The notes under the pieces are model-generated. The model was not told the origin of the DNA and did no database searches. It saw only the letters and a list, made by a program, of their open reading frames with translations. A stretch of 64,000 nucleotides of DNA from Nitratireductor thuwali (lineage in GTDB: Bacteria; Pseudomonadota; Alphaproteobacteria; Rhizobiales; Rhizobiaceae). Location: positions 1,302,001 through 1,366,000 of the forward strand of contig NZ_CP030941.1 in the NCBI RefSeq assembly GCF_036621415.1, given 5' to 3'. The position numbers and the translations under genes were made by a program. How positions within the stretch are numbered: the stretch's first letter is position 1; each line of letters opens with the position of its first letter. This document shows positions 34,170-43,048 of this stretch, piece after piece.

Positions 34170-35925
34170 TAGCGAGCACGCTGGCCCCGCCCACCACGAT
34201 ATTCATGGGCACGCCCACCTTGAGGAAGTCGGCGAAGCGGTAGTCGCCGGCGCCATAGACGAGGGTGTTGGTCTGGTAGCCGATAGGCGTTGCGAAGCTC
34301 GCGCTCGCACCGAACATTACCGCCACGACGAAGGGGCGCGGATCGACGCCGAGCTGCCCCGCCAACCCGATGACGAGCGGCGTGAGCAGCACGGCGATCG
34401 CATTGTTCGTCACGAGTTCCGTGAGCACCGAGGTAAGCATGTAGACGGCGAACAACGCCACCAGCGGCGACATGTCTGTAAGCCACGGCGCCGTCAGCGC
34501 GACCAGCAGCTCAATGCTGCCGGCATTCTGCAGGCCGATGCCAACCACCAGCATCGCGAAGATCAGCACGAGGATTGAGCCCTCGACAGAATCCCAGGCC
34601 TCGTCGGCGTCAATGCACCGCAACACCAGGATGCCCGCCACGGCCATCAGGGCGAGCGTGCCGATATCCCAGACGTTCCACGCCGCAAGCAGGACCACCG
34701 CGACAAGGGCCAGCACGGCGATCGGTGCCTTGCGCCGGCGAAAAGCACGGCCGCTCGGCCGCGATACGGAGACGAGGTCTGCCTCCTCCGCCAGCGCATC
34801 GAAGCTGGCCGAAGGGCCCTCGAGCAGCAGCTTGTCGGCCGGCCGCAGCCGCACATTGTCGAGATCGGGTCCCGGGATGTGCCGGTGACGGTGGGCCCCC
34901 AGCACGCGCACACCGAAACGGCGGCCCAACGTGAGATCGGCGATGCGCTGGCCGACGCTCGATTTGTGCGGGGCGACGATCACCTCGACCACCACGGTCT
35001 CGCCCCTTCCCTCTGGCCCGCGGCGCAGTCCCACGCGCAATTCCGGCTCGTCGTTGAGGGTCAAGAGCTCGGACGTCGTCGACATGACCAGGAGCGTATC
35101 GCCTTTCTCCAGAACCTGCGCCTCGAACCCGGTGCGCCGCAATTCGCCGCCGGTGCGCACGCCGATGATCCTGAGGCCGGGGCGGTGGAACTCGGTGATC
35201 TCGCGAAGCGGCAGGCGTGTGAATTTGCCCTCCTTGCGGATGGTAACCTCGGACAGGAACTCCGTCTCGCCCTCGCGGGTCTCCTCCCCCGCAGCGCCCC
35301 GGTCGGGCAGCAGGTGGCGGCCGATCAGCAGCATCGTCGCCAGCCCCGTGGCTGCAGCGATGGCTCCCACCGGCGTAATTTCGAAGATCGAGAAGGGCTC
35401 GAGCCCATTCTGCCGTGCCACGCCGTCGACCAGCAGATTGGTGGACGTGCCGATCAGCGTCAGCGTTCCGCCGAGGACGGAGGCATAGGACAGCGGGATG
35501 AGAAAACGCGTAGGCGCGACTTCCAGCACCCGCGCCAGCCTGATCACGATGGGGATGAGAATGAGCACCACCGGCGTGTTGTTCATGAAGGCGGAGGCGA
35601 CGATCGTGGCGGCAATGAAAATGGCGCCGGCGATGAGCGGCCGGCTTTCCGCCCGGCCGATGATGGCCTCCGCAACCGCCTCCAGTACGCCTGTCCGAAC
35701 GAGCGCGCCGGACAGGATGAACATGGCCGCAATGGTGATGGGGGCGGGATTGGAAAAGACGTCCATCGCCTCTGCCGGCGCCACCAGGCCGAGCAGCATG
35801 AAGAGCGCCGCTCCCCCGACGGCCGTCACCTCTGGCGGGTATATCTCCAAGATGAAGAAGACCAGCATCAGCCCCAGGACCAGCAAACCGATCTGGGCCT
35901 CATATCCGCTGACGAGACTTTCCAT
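34144..35925 (-). CDS. SLC13/DASS-type anion transporter with two RCK-C domains
   Basis: 593 residues. Two membrane halves (about 10-190 and 400-593) flank two TrkA-C (RCK-C) regulatory domains at about 210-385. Helix-hairpin motifs are [17 protein letters not shown] with [12 protein letters not shown], and [18 protein letters not shown] with [15 protein letters not shown]. This is the layout of the sulfate/anion permeases of the YbhI/SAC1 type. The substrate may be sulfate or another divalent anion. A CtrA-like tandem site (36105-36131) lies 180 bases upstream. Confidence 0.9.
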   Translation of the reverse strand: MESLVSGYEAQIGLLVLGLMLVFFILEIYPPEVTAVGGAALFMLLGLVAPAEAMDVFSNPAPITIAAMFILSGALVRTGVLEAVAEAIIGRAESRPLIAGAIFIAATIVASAFMNNTPVVLILIPIVIRLARVLEVAPTRFLIPLSYASVLGGTLTLIGTSTNLLVDGVARQNGLEPFSIFEITPVGAIAAATGLATMLLIGRHLLPDRGAAGEETREGETEFLSEVTIRKEGKFTRLPLREITEFHRPGLRIIGVRTGGELRRTGFEAQVLEKGDTLLVMSTTSELLTLNDEPELRVGLRRGPEGRGETVVVEVIVAPHKSSVGQRIADLTLGRRFGVRVLGAHRHRHIPGPDLDNVRLRPADKLLLEGPSASFDALAEEADLVSVSRPSGRAFRRRKAPIAVLALVAVVLLAAWNVWDIGTLALMAVAGILVLRCIDADEAWDSVEGSILVLIFAMLVVGIGLQNAGSIELLVALTAPWLTDMSPLVALFAVYMLTSVLTELVTNNAIAVLLTPLVIGLAGQLGVDPRPFVVAVMFGASASFATPIGYQTNTLVYGAGDYRFADFLKVGVPMNIVVGGASVLAISWFFPLL

Positions 35926-36022
35926 AAGGGGAACCCCGGCACTGAAGCTGCGCCATGAACGTTGCGCCAGCCAGCCTAAATGGCGGCCGGCATCAAAGGT
36001 TCCGCAATCTGTGAAAACGGGT

Positions 36023-36044
36023 GGGGCGGCACTGGGGCCGCCCC
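36023..36044 (-). terminator. Probable terminator of the TRAP operon
   Basis: A perfect 8-bp stem GGGGCGGC (36023-36030) / GCCGCCCC (36037-36044) with a 6-base loop lies downstream of dctM. Read on the minus strand it is followed by ACCCGTTTTC, a short T run. It also lies in the upstream region of the SLC13 gene. Confidence 0.5.
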
Positions 36045-36104
36045 TTCGAACCGTGCTTGGGAGGAGGAAAGCCGATCCGACCTCTACAGAATCCTCCCAA
36101 ATGC

Positions 36105-36131
36105 TTAAAGATTGGTTAACGAACTCTTAAC
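36105..36131. promoter_or_regulatory. Tandem CtrA-like sites
   Basis: TTAA (36105-36108), 7 bases, TTAA (36116-36119), 7 bases, TTAAC (36127-36131). Both halves fit the consensus TTAA-N7-TTAAC and share the central TTAA. The array lies in the 243-base gap between dctM (3' end) and the SLC13 gene (5' end), 180 bases before the latter's start. Motif match is exact; binding is inferred. Confidence 0.5.
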
Positions 36132-36168
36132 ATTTCGAACCATCTTGGCGCGCTTTCTTTCTCCGACA

Positions 36169-37788
36169 CTACCTGGACATGATCTCCGGCCCCATCAGGC
36201 TGTAGGGCAGCCAGGTGGAAAGGACCGGCATGTAGGTCACCAGGATCAGGAAGGCGAAGAGCACGGCCACGAAAGGCAGCGCCGCCTTGACCACCTGCAA
36301 CAGGCTCATGCCGGTTATTCCCGACGTGACAAACAGGTTGAGCCCGATCGGCGGCGTTATCATGCCGATCTCCATGTTCACCACCATGATGATGCCAAGG
36401 TGCACCGGATCGACGCCGAGTTCCATGGCGATGGGGAACACCACCGGCGCAACGATCAGCAGCAGGCCCGAAGGCTCCATGAACTGGCCACCGAGCAGGA
36501 GCAGCAGGTTGATGGCGATCAGGAACGTGAACCAGTTGAAGCCCGCGCCCACCATCAGATCCGTGATCGTCTGCGGTATCCGCTCCGATGTCAGCACATG
36601 GGCAAACAGCAGCGCATTGACGATGATGAACATCAGCATCACCGTCGTGCGCGCCGCATCCACCATCACCTTGCGGGTATCATCGTTGAAGAAGGCGCGG
36701 AAGAAGTTGCGCCCCATCAGCGAAAGGTTCCGGCGCCAGATCGGCAGGCTCGCAATCAGATATCCCGGGATGTTCCATGGATTTGACTCGCGATCCCGCC
36801 ACAGCGCGTAGGCCACCATGATCGCGAGCGACAGCGCCACGCCCAGCAAAGTGCGGCCGCGCAGTGTCACCCCCGGCCAGTCGGCGGCGGCGAAGAATGT
36901 CAGGATCATCCAGACGAAGAAGAAGGCGACGGCGTAGACGGTGGCGGAAAAGCCGACCCGGGCACGCTTGGGATCGTCCGCGCGCAGCCATTTCTCGCCC
37001 TTCATCGGCCCCATGTCGCGGTAGACGAAGAGGGCCACGCCGAAAGCGTAGACGGCCGCCACCGATGCCGCTTCCGTTGGCGTGAACACACCGCCATAGA
37101 TGCCGCCGAGGATGATGATGATGAGAAACAGGCCCCAGCCGGCTTCCTTGCCGCCTTCCAGAATCTCGCCGAAACCCTTCCATTCCTCGGCCGGCAGGTT
37201 CTTGACGCGTGCCATCACATAAATGGCGATCATCAGCATCAGGCCGGCCACGATGCCCGGGATCACACCGGCCAGAAACATGCGCCCGACCGATACGTCG
37301 GTCGCTGCCGCATAGACCACCATGACGATGGATGGCGGGATGAGAATGCCGAGCGTGCCGGCATTGGCGATGATGCCAGCGGAAAATTCCTTGGTGTAGC
37401 CCACCTGCCGCATGCCGGCGATGGCGATCGTGCCGATGGCCACCACGGTTGCCGGCGACGAGCCGGAGAGTGCCGCGAACATCATGCAGGCAAGGACAGA
37501 GGCCATGGCGAGGCCGCCCTTGAAATGGCCGACGGAAGCAATGGCGAAGCGGATGATACGTCGCGCCACCCCGCCCGTAGACATGAATGCGGAAGCCAGG
37601 ACGAAAAACGGAATGGCCAGCAGCGTGTAGTTCTGGGAGGCCGTGAACAGTTGCAGCGCCACCGACGAAACGGAATCGTTGGAGAAGAACGTGATGATGA
37701 TGAGCGACGACAGGCCTAGCGAGACGGCCACCGGCACGCCGAGGAACAGCAGCGACAGGACCAGGACGAAGAGGATAAGCGATACCAT
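36169..37788 (-). CDS. dctM: TRAP transporter large permease DctM (extended form)
   Basis: 539 residues, about 100 more than the usual 425-440. The N-terminal half has SGSSPATVVAIGTIAIAGM and AGTLGILIPPSIVMVVYAAA, and the C-terminal half has GMITPPIGLNLFVTSGITG, all diagnostic of DctM. The extra length is an insert at about 265-370 with two additional hydrophobic segments. DctM is the Na+-driven pump of the TRAP system. It lies 5 bases after dctQ on the same strand. Confidence 0.95.
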   Translation of the reverse strand: MVSLILFVLVLSLLFLGVPVAVSLGLSSLIIITFFSNDSVSSVALQLFTASQNYTLLAIPFFVLASAFMSTGGVARRIIRFAIASVGHFKGGLAMASVLACMMFAALSGSSPATVVAIGTIAIAGMRQVGYTKEFSAGIIANAGTLGILIPPSIVMVVYAAATDVSVGRMFLAGVIPGIVAGLMLMIAIYVMARVKNLPAEEWKGFGEILEGGKEAGWGLFLIIIILGGIYGGVFTPTEAASVAAVYAFGVALFVYRDMGPMKGEKWLRADDPKRARVGFSATVYAVAFFFVWMILTFFAAADWPGVTLRGRTLLGVALSLAIMVAYALWRDRESNPWNIPGYLIASLPIWRRNLSLMGRNFFRAFFNDDTRKVMVDAARTTVMLMFIIVNALLFAHVLTSERIPQTITDLMVGAGFNWFTFLIAINLLLLLGGQFMEPSGLLLIVAPVVFPIAMELGVDPVHLGIIMVVNMEIGMITPPIGLNLFVTSGITGMSLLQVVKAALPFVAVLFAFLILVTYMPVLSTWLPYSLMGPEIMSR

Positions 37789-37793
37789 CCGGG

Positions 37794-38489
37794 CTACTCC
37801 TTCAGCGCGTCGCGGTTTTCGCTCACGAGGTCTTCAGCCTCGTGGCCAGCGATGATGAGTTCCCGCTCACCCCGATAGATGGCGATGATGCCTTGAAGCG
37901 ACCTGAAGGCCAGAAGCGCCAGCCCCACGGGCAGCATGAGATAGGCCACCCAGCGCTGCACCCTGTCCTGCAGCCCGAAAGTCTCCTGCATCCACATGGG
38001 GTAGCGCAGATCGTCGAGACCGGTGCCTCTGTCGAACATGAAGGTCCAGTAGCCGATCGCGCCGGTCTGGCGCCAATTGGTGGAAACGTCGGCACCCAGC
38101 AAGGCAAGCCAGCCCGCATAAAGCAGGATGAAGGCATAGAGGAAGGTGCACAATGCGCCGAAGATGGCGACGATGCGGAAGGCGGGCTTCGGCATCAGCC
38201 GCACAAAGGCGTCGACACCGAGATGGATGCCGTTCTTCACGCCGTAGCTCATGCCGAACAGGATCAGCCAGGCAAAGGCGATGCGCGTGAACTCGAGCGC
38301 GCCTTGCCAGCCGCTGTTGAAACCGTAACGCGCGACCACCTGGGTGAAGGACACGAAGGTGATGGCGGCGAGAAGAAGTGAAAGAACGTTTTCTTCCAGG
38401 CGGCCGACGGCAGCCGGATAGCGTCTTTCGGCGAAGAAAAGTACGGCCACCAACGCGATCAGCGCCAGCGACGGCCAAAGCAGTTCCAT
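37794..38489 (-). CDS. dctQ: TRAP transporter small permease DctQ (extended form)
   Basis: 231 residues, against about 160-180 typically. The four-helix core is recognisable: FVSFTQVVARYGFNSGWQGA, FARIAFAWLILFGMSYGVKN-like block FTRIAFAWLILFGMSYGVK, and HLGVDAFVRLMPKPAFR. An insert of about 50 residues (roughly 125-175, with a Trp-rich stretch) lengthens the loop before the last helix. DctQ bridges the binding protein and DctM. Both permeases being enlarged suggests they co-evolved. Confidence 0.92.
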   Translation of the reverse strand: MELLWPSLALIALVAVLFFAERRYPAAVGRLEENVLSLLLAAITFVSFTQVVARYGFNSGWQGALEFTRIAFAWLILFGMSYGVKNGIHLGVDAFVRLMPKPAFRIVAIFGALCTFLYAFILLYAGWLALLGADVSTNWRQTGAIGYWTFMFDRGTGLDDLRYPMWMQETFGLQDRVQRWVAYLMLPVGLALLAFRSLQGIIAIYRGERELIIAGHEAEDLVSENRDALKE

Positions 38490-38560
38490 GTCGATTGCCT
38501 CCCACGAGCGAAATAGCCGCGCCGTTCCCCGGATCGATCTGGCGCGTCATCTTCCGTGCC

Positions 38561-38582
38561 CGTGCGTCCGCCTGGACGCACG
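38561..38582. repeat. REP-like palindromic element, copy C (core only)
   Basis: A perfect 9-bp inverted repeat CGTGCGTCC (38561-38569) / GGACGCACG (38574-38582) with loop GCCT lies in the 196-base gap between dctP and dctQ. The 8-bp core equals that of copy A at 19599-19618 with a different loop. ATGCTGT follows at 38586-38592, like the flank of copies A and B. In the operon it could lower expression of dctQM relative to dctP. Confidence 0.65.
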
Positions 38583-38685
38583 GCAATGCTGTTATTCGCT
38601 ACCTGACACACCGGCGTTCCAGATATCAGTCCCGGTTTCCGCGATGCGTTCAACGCACCCGCCGAAGCGGGTGCGTTCCTGACCG

Positions 38686-39684
38686 TCAGGAGCCGGTGTT
38701 GGCTGCCGCCTGGATGAGATCGGCGCCGATGTCGCTTTCGAACTGCTCCCACACGGGCTTCATCGTGGACAGCCATTCCTCACGCTGCTCCGGCGTCAGC
38801 TCGCGGATTTCACCGCCGGCATCGAGGATGTTCTGGCGGCAGGCTGCTTCCTTGTTGGCAACGTCGGCATTGGCCTCGACCGTCACCTCGCCGACAATCG
38901 TCAGGAACTGGTCGCGCACCTCCGGCTCGAGGCCCTCAAGCCACTCGGTGGAGGTTACGAGCAGATAGGACAGGAGCTGATGGTTGGTTTCGGTTATGCC
39001 GTCCTGAACCTCGAAGAATTTTTGGGTGTAGATGTTGCACCAGGAGTTCTCCTGCCCGTCGACGACACCCGTCTGCAGCGCACTGTAGACCTCGTTGAAG
39101 GCCAGCTTCTGCGCGGAAGCGCCCATGGCCTCGATCATCGCCACGGCCACGTCCGACGTCTGCACGCGGAACTTCAGACCGGCCGCATCGCTGGGCACCT
39201 CGAGGGGCTTGTTTGCCGAGAACTGCTTGAGACCGGACATCCAGTAACCGAGCCCCGTATAGCCCTCGTCCTCCATGACCGTGAGCAGTTCCTTGCCGTT
39301 GTCCGACTGGATGAAGGTGTTGACCGCATCCAGCGAAGGGAAAAGGAAAGGCAGGTCGAAAAGCCGGTACTTGAGGGTGTATGCCTCGAACTTCGCCAAT
39401 GACGGCGCCGCCAGTTGGACATCGCCCAGAAGCAGCGCTTCCATCACCTTGTCATCGTCGTATAGCGTGGAGTTTGGAAAGACCTCCATACAGGCGGTTC
39501 CGTTCATCTCCTCATTGATGCGGTTGGCAAGGAGGACGGCGGCTTCTCCCTTGGGGTGCCCCTTTTCGGCCACCACGTGGCTGAACTTGATGACCATCTC
39601 GCCATCATCGCAATTAGCGGAGGCTGCCGAAGTGCCGATTGCCAGCATTCCGGCGGCCGTGAGCATGAGTCCGAGTTTTTTCAT
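38686..39684 (-). CDS. dctP: TRAP transporter substrate-binding protein DctP
   Basis: 332 residues. The frame is open further upstream, but ATG 39684 has GGAGGAG 8 bases before it and begins a clean signal peptide (MKKLGLMLTAAG, cleavage near ASAN). Family blocks: IKFSHVVAEKGHPKGEAAVL, VFPNSTLYDDDKVMEALLLG and LKFRVQTSDVAVAMIEAMGA, whose Arg usually holds the substrate carboxylate; then YSALQTGVVDGQENSW. The ligand is probably a C4-dicarboxylate or another organic acid. It is the first gene of dctPQM and is divergent in control from none: dctD lies upstream on the same strand. Confidence 0.94.
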   Translation of the reverse strand: MKKLGLMLTAAGMLAIGTSAASANCDDGEMVIKFSHVVAEKGHPKGEAAVLLANRINEEMNGTACMEVFPNSTLYDDDKVMEALLLGDVQLAAPSLAKFEAYTLKYRLFDLPFLFPSLDAVNTFIQSDNGKELLTVMEDEGYTGLGYWMSGLKQFSANKPLEVPSDAAGLKFRVQTSDVAVAMIEAMGASAQKLAFNEVYSALQTGVVDGQENSWCNIYTQKFFEVQDGITETNHQLLSYLLVTSTEWLEGLEPEVRDQFLTIVGEVTVEANADVANKEAACRQNILDAGGEIRELTPEQREEWLSTMKPVWEQFESDIGADLIQAAANTGS

Positions 39685-39821
39685 GGTGTTTACTCCTCCA
39701 CATTGTCTTCTGCGGACGTCGCCCGCAGCAGCGGCGAAAGGAAGCGAGCTGCCGCCCTGTTGCAACAGCTTCGGGTCGGCCGGCAGTGCTTTTTTCCCCC
39801 ACCTTCGGGAAAACGGGTGGA

Positions 39822-39864
39822 AATGGTAACATTCACCTTCCCGTGCTGTACCCCAATAGTAACA
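39822..39864 (-). promoter_or_regulatory. Paired 10-bp repeats upstream of dctP (candidate DctD sites)
   Basis: AATGGTAACA (39822-39831) and AATAGTAACA (39855-39864) differ at one base and are 33 bases apart, about three helix turns. They lie 138-180 bases upstream of the dctP start, where a sigma-54 activator would bind. The neighbouring genes encode a DctB/DctD-type pair. I could not find a convincing -24/-12 sigma-54 promoter by eye between the repeats and dctP. Confidence 0.4.
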
Positions 39865-39865
39865 G

Positions 39866-41212
39866 CTATCCAGCGGAGCGGAAGCTGGACCGGTCCATCC
39901 CGTGCTTCTGCATCTTTTCGTAGAGCGTCTTGCGGCTTATGCGCAGCGCCTCGTAGGTCGGCTTCAGCCGCCCGCCATTGGCTTCCAGCTCGGCCGCGAT
40001 CACCTGGCGCTCGAACGCCATGACGCGCTCGGGAAGCCCGCCGACATCGGCCGCTATCGTCGCCTCGTCCTGCCCGTCGAGCCCCAGCACGAAGCGCTCC
40101 GCCGCATTGCGCAACTCGCGGACATTTCCTGGCCATTCCCTCATCGCGAGCTTCATCAGCAGCGCCGACCCCGGCTTGCGGACCTCGACGCGATAGCGCG
40201 CGGCCGCATCCTGGGACAGCAACGCGAAGAGCGCGGCGATATCGTCGCGGCGGCGGGAAAGAGGCGGCATGTGCAACGTCATCACGTTGAGCCGGTACAG
40301 GAGGTCGCCGCGGAAGGCTCCGTTGGCGGCCGCGCTTTCCAGATCGACCTTGGAGGCGGCGATGAAACGGGCGTTGAGGGGGATGGCGTCGTGCGAGCCG
40401 AGCCGCGTCACGGTGCGGTCCTGGACGACGCGGAGGAGCTTGGCCTGCACGTCGAGCGGCATCGCGTCGATCTCGTCGAGGAACACAGTGCCGTTGCGCG
40501 CGTGCTCGAACTTACCGAAACGCGCCCGCGTTGCGCCCGAAAACGCCCCGACCTCATAGCCGAATAGCTCCTGGTCGATCATGCCCGTCGGCAGCGCGGC
40601 GCAATTGATGGTGACGAAGGGCCTGTCGCCGTCCCCGCTGAGGTCGTGGATGGCGCGTGCGGCAATTTCCTTGCCGGTGCCGGTATCGCCGATGATCAGC
40701 ACATCCGACGGTGTCTGCGCGACGGCACGAATCCGGTTCCGCAGTTCGATCATGATTGGCGTTCGGCCGGCAAGACGAGCTTCCAGATTGTCCCAGCGGC
40801 TGGCCACCTTGTCGCGCAGCTTGCGGTTTTCCAGCGTGAGCTGGCGCTTCTCCACCGCGCGCACGATGGAATCGACGAAGCGCTCGGTGGCGAAGGGCTT
40901 TTCGATGAAATCATAAGCCCCGGTGCGCATCGCATCGACGGCCAGATCAATGTCGCCATGGCCCGTCACCAGGATGACGGGAAGGTCCGGATCGATCTCC
41001 AGCGCCTTGCGCATCAACTCCATGCCGTCGGAGCCCGGCATGCGGATATCCGTCACCAGAACGCCGGCGAAATTGCGCGAAAGGACGGGTAGCGCTTCCG
41101 TCGCCGAGGCCGCGGTGCGCACCGGCACATTGGCAAGTTCCAGAAGCTGCGTCGCAGCCCTCCTGATGTCGGCATCGTCGTCGACGAAAAGAACTTCGAA
41201 ACCATCGGTCAT
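39866..41212 (-). CDS. dctD: DctD-type sigma-54 response regulator
   Basis: 448 residues in three parts. A receiver (1-120) has Asp11-13 and phospho-site Asp55 in VTDIRMP. The AAA+ domain (about 145-375) has Walker A GDTGTGKE, Walker B VFLDEID and the sigma-54 contact loop as GAFSGA rather than GAFTGA. The C-terminal Fis-type helix-turn-helix has EALRISRKTLYEKMQKHG. It should activate dctPQM. Its ATG overlaps the dctB stop... it follows dctB in the same operon (dctB 42981-41209, 4-base overlap). Confidence 0.92.
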   Translation of the reverse strand: MTDGFEVLFVDDDADIRRAATQLLELANVPVRTAASATEALPVLSRNFAGVLVTDIRMPGSDGMELMRKALEIDPDLPVILVTGHGDIDLAVDAMRTGAYDFIEKPFATERFVDSIVRAVEKRQLTLENRKLRDKVASRWDNLEARLAGRTPIMIELRNRIRAVAQTPSDVLIIGDTGTGKEIAARAIHDLSGDGDRPFVTINCAALPTGMIDQELFGYEVGAFSGATRARFGKFEHARNGTVFLDEIDAMPLDVQAKLLRVVQDRTVTRLGSHDAIPLNARFIAASKVDLESAAANGAFRGDLLYRLNVMTLHMPPLSRRRDDIAALFALLSQDAAARYRVEVRKPGSALLMKLAMREWPGNVRELRNAAERFVLGLDGQDEATIAADVGGLPERVMAFERQVIAAELEANGGRLKPTYEALRISRKTLYEKMQKHGMDRSSFRSAG

Positions 41213-42981
41213 TGAGCTGCCTCGCTGGCCTCAAGCGCGCTTTCGAGCTCAACCGTGAACACGGCTCCCTCGTCATGATTTGCGGCCGTCAACCGGCCGC
41301 CGAAATCCTTGACGATGTTGTAGGAGATCGAAAGTCCCATCCCCATGCCCTTGCCCACCTCCTTGGTCGTGAAAAAGGGGTCGAACATACTGGCCGCCGC
41401 CTCCGGCGCAATGCCGGAGCCGTGGTCGTGCACGGCCACCAGCGTCCGGTGGCCCCGGCGGCGCACCGACACCTCGATGAGGGGATCGGCAATACCCTCC
41501 ATCGCATCGAGCGCGTTGGAGAACAGGTTCACGAAGACCTGCTGCAGGCGCACCGGCCCGCCGCGCACACGGACATCGCCCTCCGGCATGTCGAGCTCGA
41601 CCCGTGCGCCCGTCTCGCGCAGCCGCGCGCCCAGCACGGCCATCGCATCCTCGATGACCTTTGCAATCGAGGCATTGCCAAATGTCGGGTTGGGTTTGCG
41701 GGCGAAGTTTCTAAGGTGGCGGGATATGTCGGCCATCCGGTCGGTCAGCTCCGATATCCGGCGGATATTGTCGCGCGCCTCCTTGCCCCGGCCCAGCTCC
41801 AGATATTTGAGTGCGTTGTCGGCATAGGACTTGGTCGCCGCCAAAGGCTGGTTGAACTCGTGCGACAGCGAAACCGACATCTGCCCGAGCGCCGCCAGCT
41901 TGCCCGTCTGCACGAGTTCCGACTGCGTGCGACGCAGCTGCTCCTCCGCCTGCCGGCGCTCATGCACCTCCCGTTTCAGCGTCTCGTTGGACTGGCTGAG
42001 CGCGCGCGTGCGATCGCGCACGACCCGTTCGAGCCGCAACGATACGGCCCGGTCGCGCCGCCCCCTCAGCGTCACGACGTATTGGCGATTGATCAGCGCC
42101 TGGACGCCGAGCCCGGCAAGCAGCACCAGTCCACCGGTGATCGCGCCCCAGAGCAGTCGTGCGATGTCCGCTGGAGCCGTGCCGGACAGGACGTGCAGCT
42201 CCCAATCCAGCAAGGGCAGGAACCGGCTCGCGTCGAGATGCGCCCGCCATCCCTCGCCTGTCTCGTAAAGGAGCGCGCCGCTGCCCGCCCGTATGATCTC
42301 CGGCTCGGGGCGCAGCCGCCATCTGGCACGGTTGGAAAGGAAGATGCGTCCGTTCTCGGCGACCACATAGATCGGATCGGCCGAAAGCGACCATGTCGCC
42401 TCCAAGCGGTCCAGGCTGACGAAGACGGCGACGATGGCAACGACGGCGGTATCCGGCCCCCTGATGCCGCTGGTGAAGACATAGGCGCGCTGGCCATGAT
42501 CAAAGGTGAAGGCCTCACGGCCGAGCTGGCCGAACTTCGCCGCCCGCACGAGCGGCGACGACGGGTCGAGCCGGCTGTCGTCGAACAGGCTGAGGCCGGA
42601 GGCGACAGGCTCTCCGTCGGTTGTGAAGAACACCACGTCCAGCGCGCTCGACAGCCCGGCCGCCTGCACGGCGATCCGCCATGCCGCCTGCCTGTCGATC
42701 TGCTGGCCCGGTTCGGAAAACAGCGCCCGGACGTCCCCGCGCCGGCTCAGCGTTCCCGCCAGAAGCCGGTGCTTGTCGAGCACGCCCGAGAGCGCTTCGG
42801 CCTGCACGGCAAGCGTCTCGCGGGCCGAGGCGCGCAAATTGGCCTCCACCACACCGCCGGCATAGGAGGCTGCGAAATAGGCAGCGGCGCAGGCCGCTCC
42901 CAAGGTCGCGGTCAGGTTCAGGAAGCCGTATCGGCGATACCTGCGCGCCAGGGCTCCTCCGCTTGGCATCTCAGTTCCCAT
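41209..42981 (-). CDS. dctB: DctB-type sensor histidine kinase
   Basis: 590 residues. Two membrane helices (about 18-38 and 285-307) enclose a periplasmic double-PAS (Cache) sensor of about 245 residues. A coiled linker is followed by the kinase: H box SLSHEFNQPLAATKSYADNA, N box VFVNLFSNALDAME, then DHGSGIAPEA and GKGMGMGLSISYNIV. This is the DctB layout that senses dicarboxylates. It is the first gene of the dctBD pair; dctD starts in its last bases. Confidence 0.94.
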   Translation of the reverse strand: MGTEMPSGGALARRYRRYGFLNLTATLGAACAAAYFAASYAGGVVEANLRASARETLAVQAEALSGVLDKHRLLAGTLSRRGDVRALFSEPGQQIDRQAAWRIAVQAAGLSSALDVVFFTTDGEPVASGLSLFDDSRLDPSSPLVRAAKFGQLGREAFTFDHGQRAYVFTSGIRGPDTAVVAIVAVFVSLDRLEATWSLSADPIYVVAENGRIFLSNRARWRLRPEPEIIRAGSGALLYETGEGWRAHLDASRFLPLLDWELHVLSGTAPADIARLLWGAITGGLVLLAGLGVQALINRQYVVTLRGRRDRAVSLRLERVVRDRTRALSQSNETLKREVHERRQAEEQLRRTQSELVQTGKLAALGQMSVSLSHEFNQPLAATKSYADNALKYLELGRGKEARDNIRRISELTDRMADISRHLRNFARKPNPTFGNASIAKVIEDAMAVLGARLRETGARVELDMPEGDVRVRGGPVRLQQVFVNLFSNALDAMEGIADPLIEVSVRRRGHRTLVAVHDHGSGIAPEAAASMFDPFFTTKEVGKGMGMGLSISYNIVKDFGGRLTAANHDEGAVFTVELESALEASEAAQ

Positions 42982-43048
42982 CTTGTTTTGAGCCCGTTAT
43001 AACACGCGCCGTGCCGGCAGGAAGGGCGGGTCCGGTCGGATATGGCGG

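Noticed and set aside
39690..39820. A sigma-54 -24/-12 promoter for dctP
   Set aside because: The GG-N10-GC spacing can be found on the minus strand but the flanking bases match the consensus poorly.
41212..43002. A 596-residue open frame on the plus strand opposite dctB
   Set aside because: dctB on the other strand has all kinase motifs; this frame has none.
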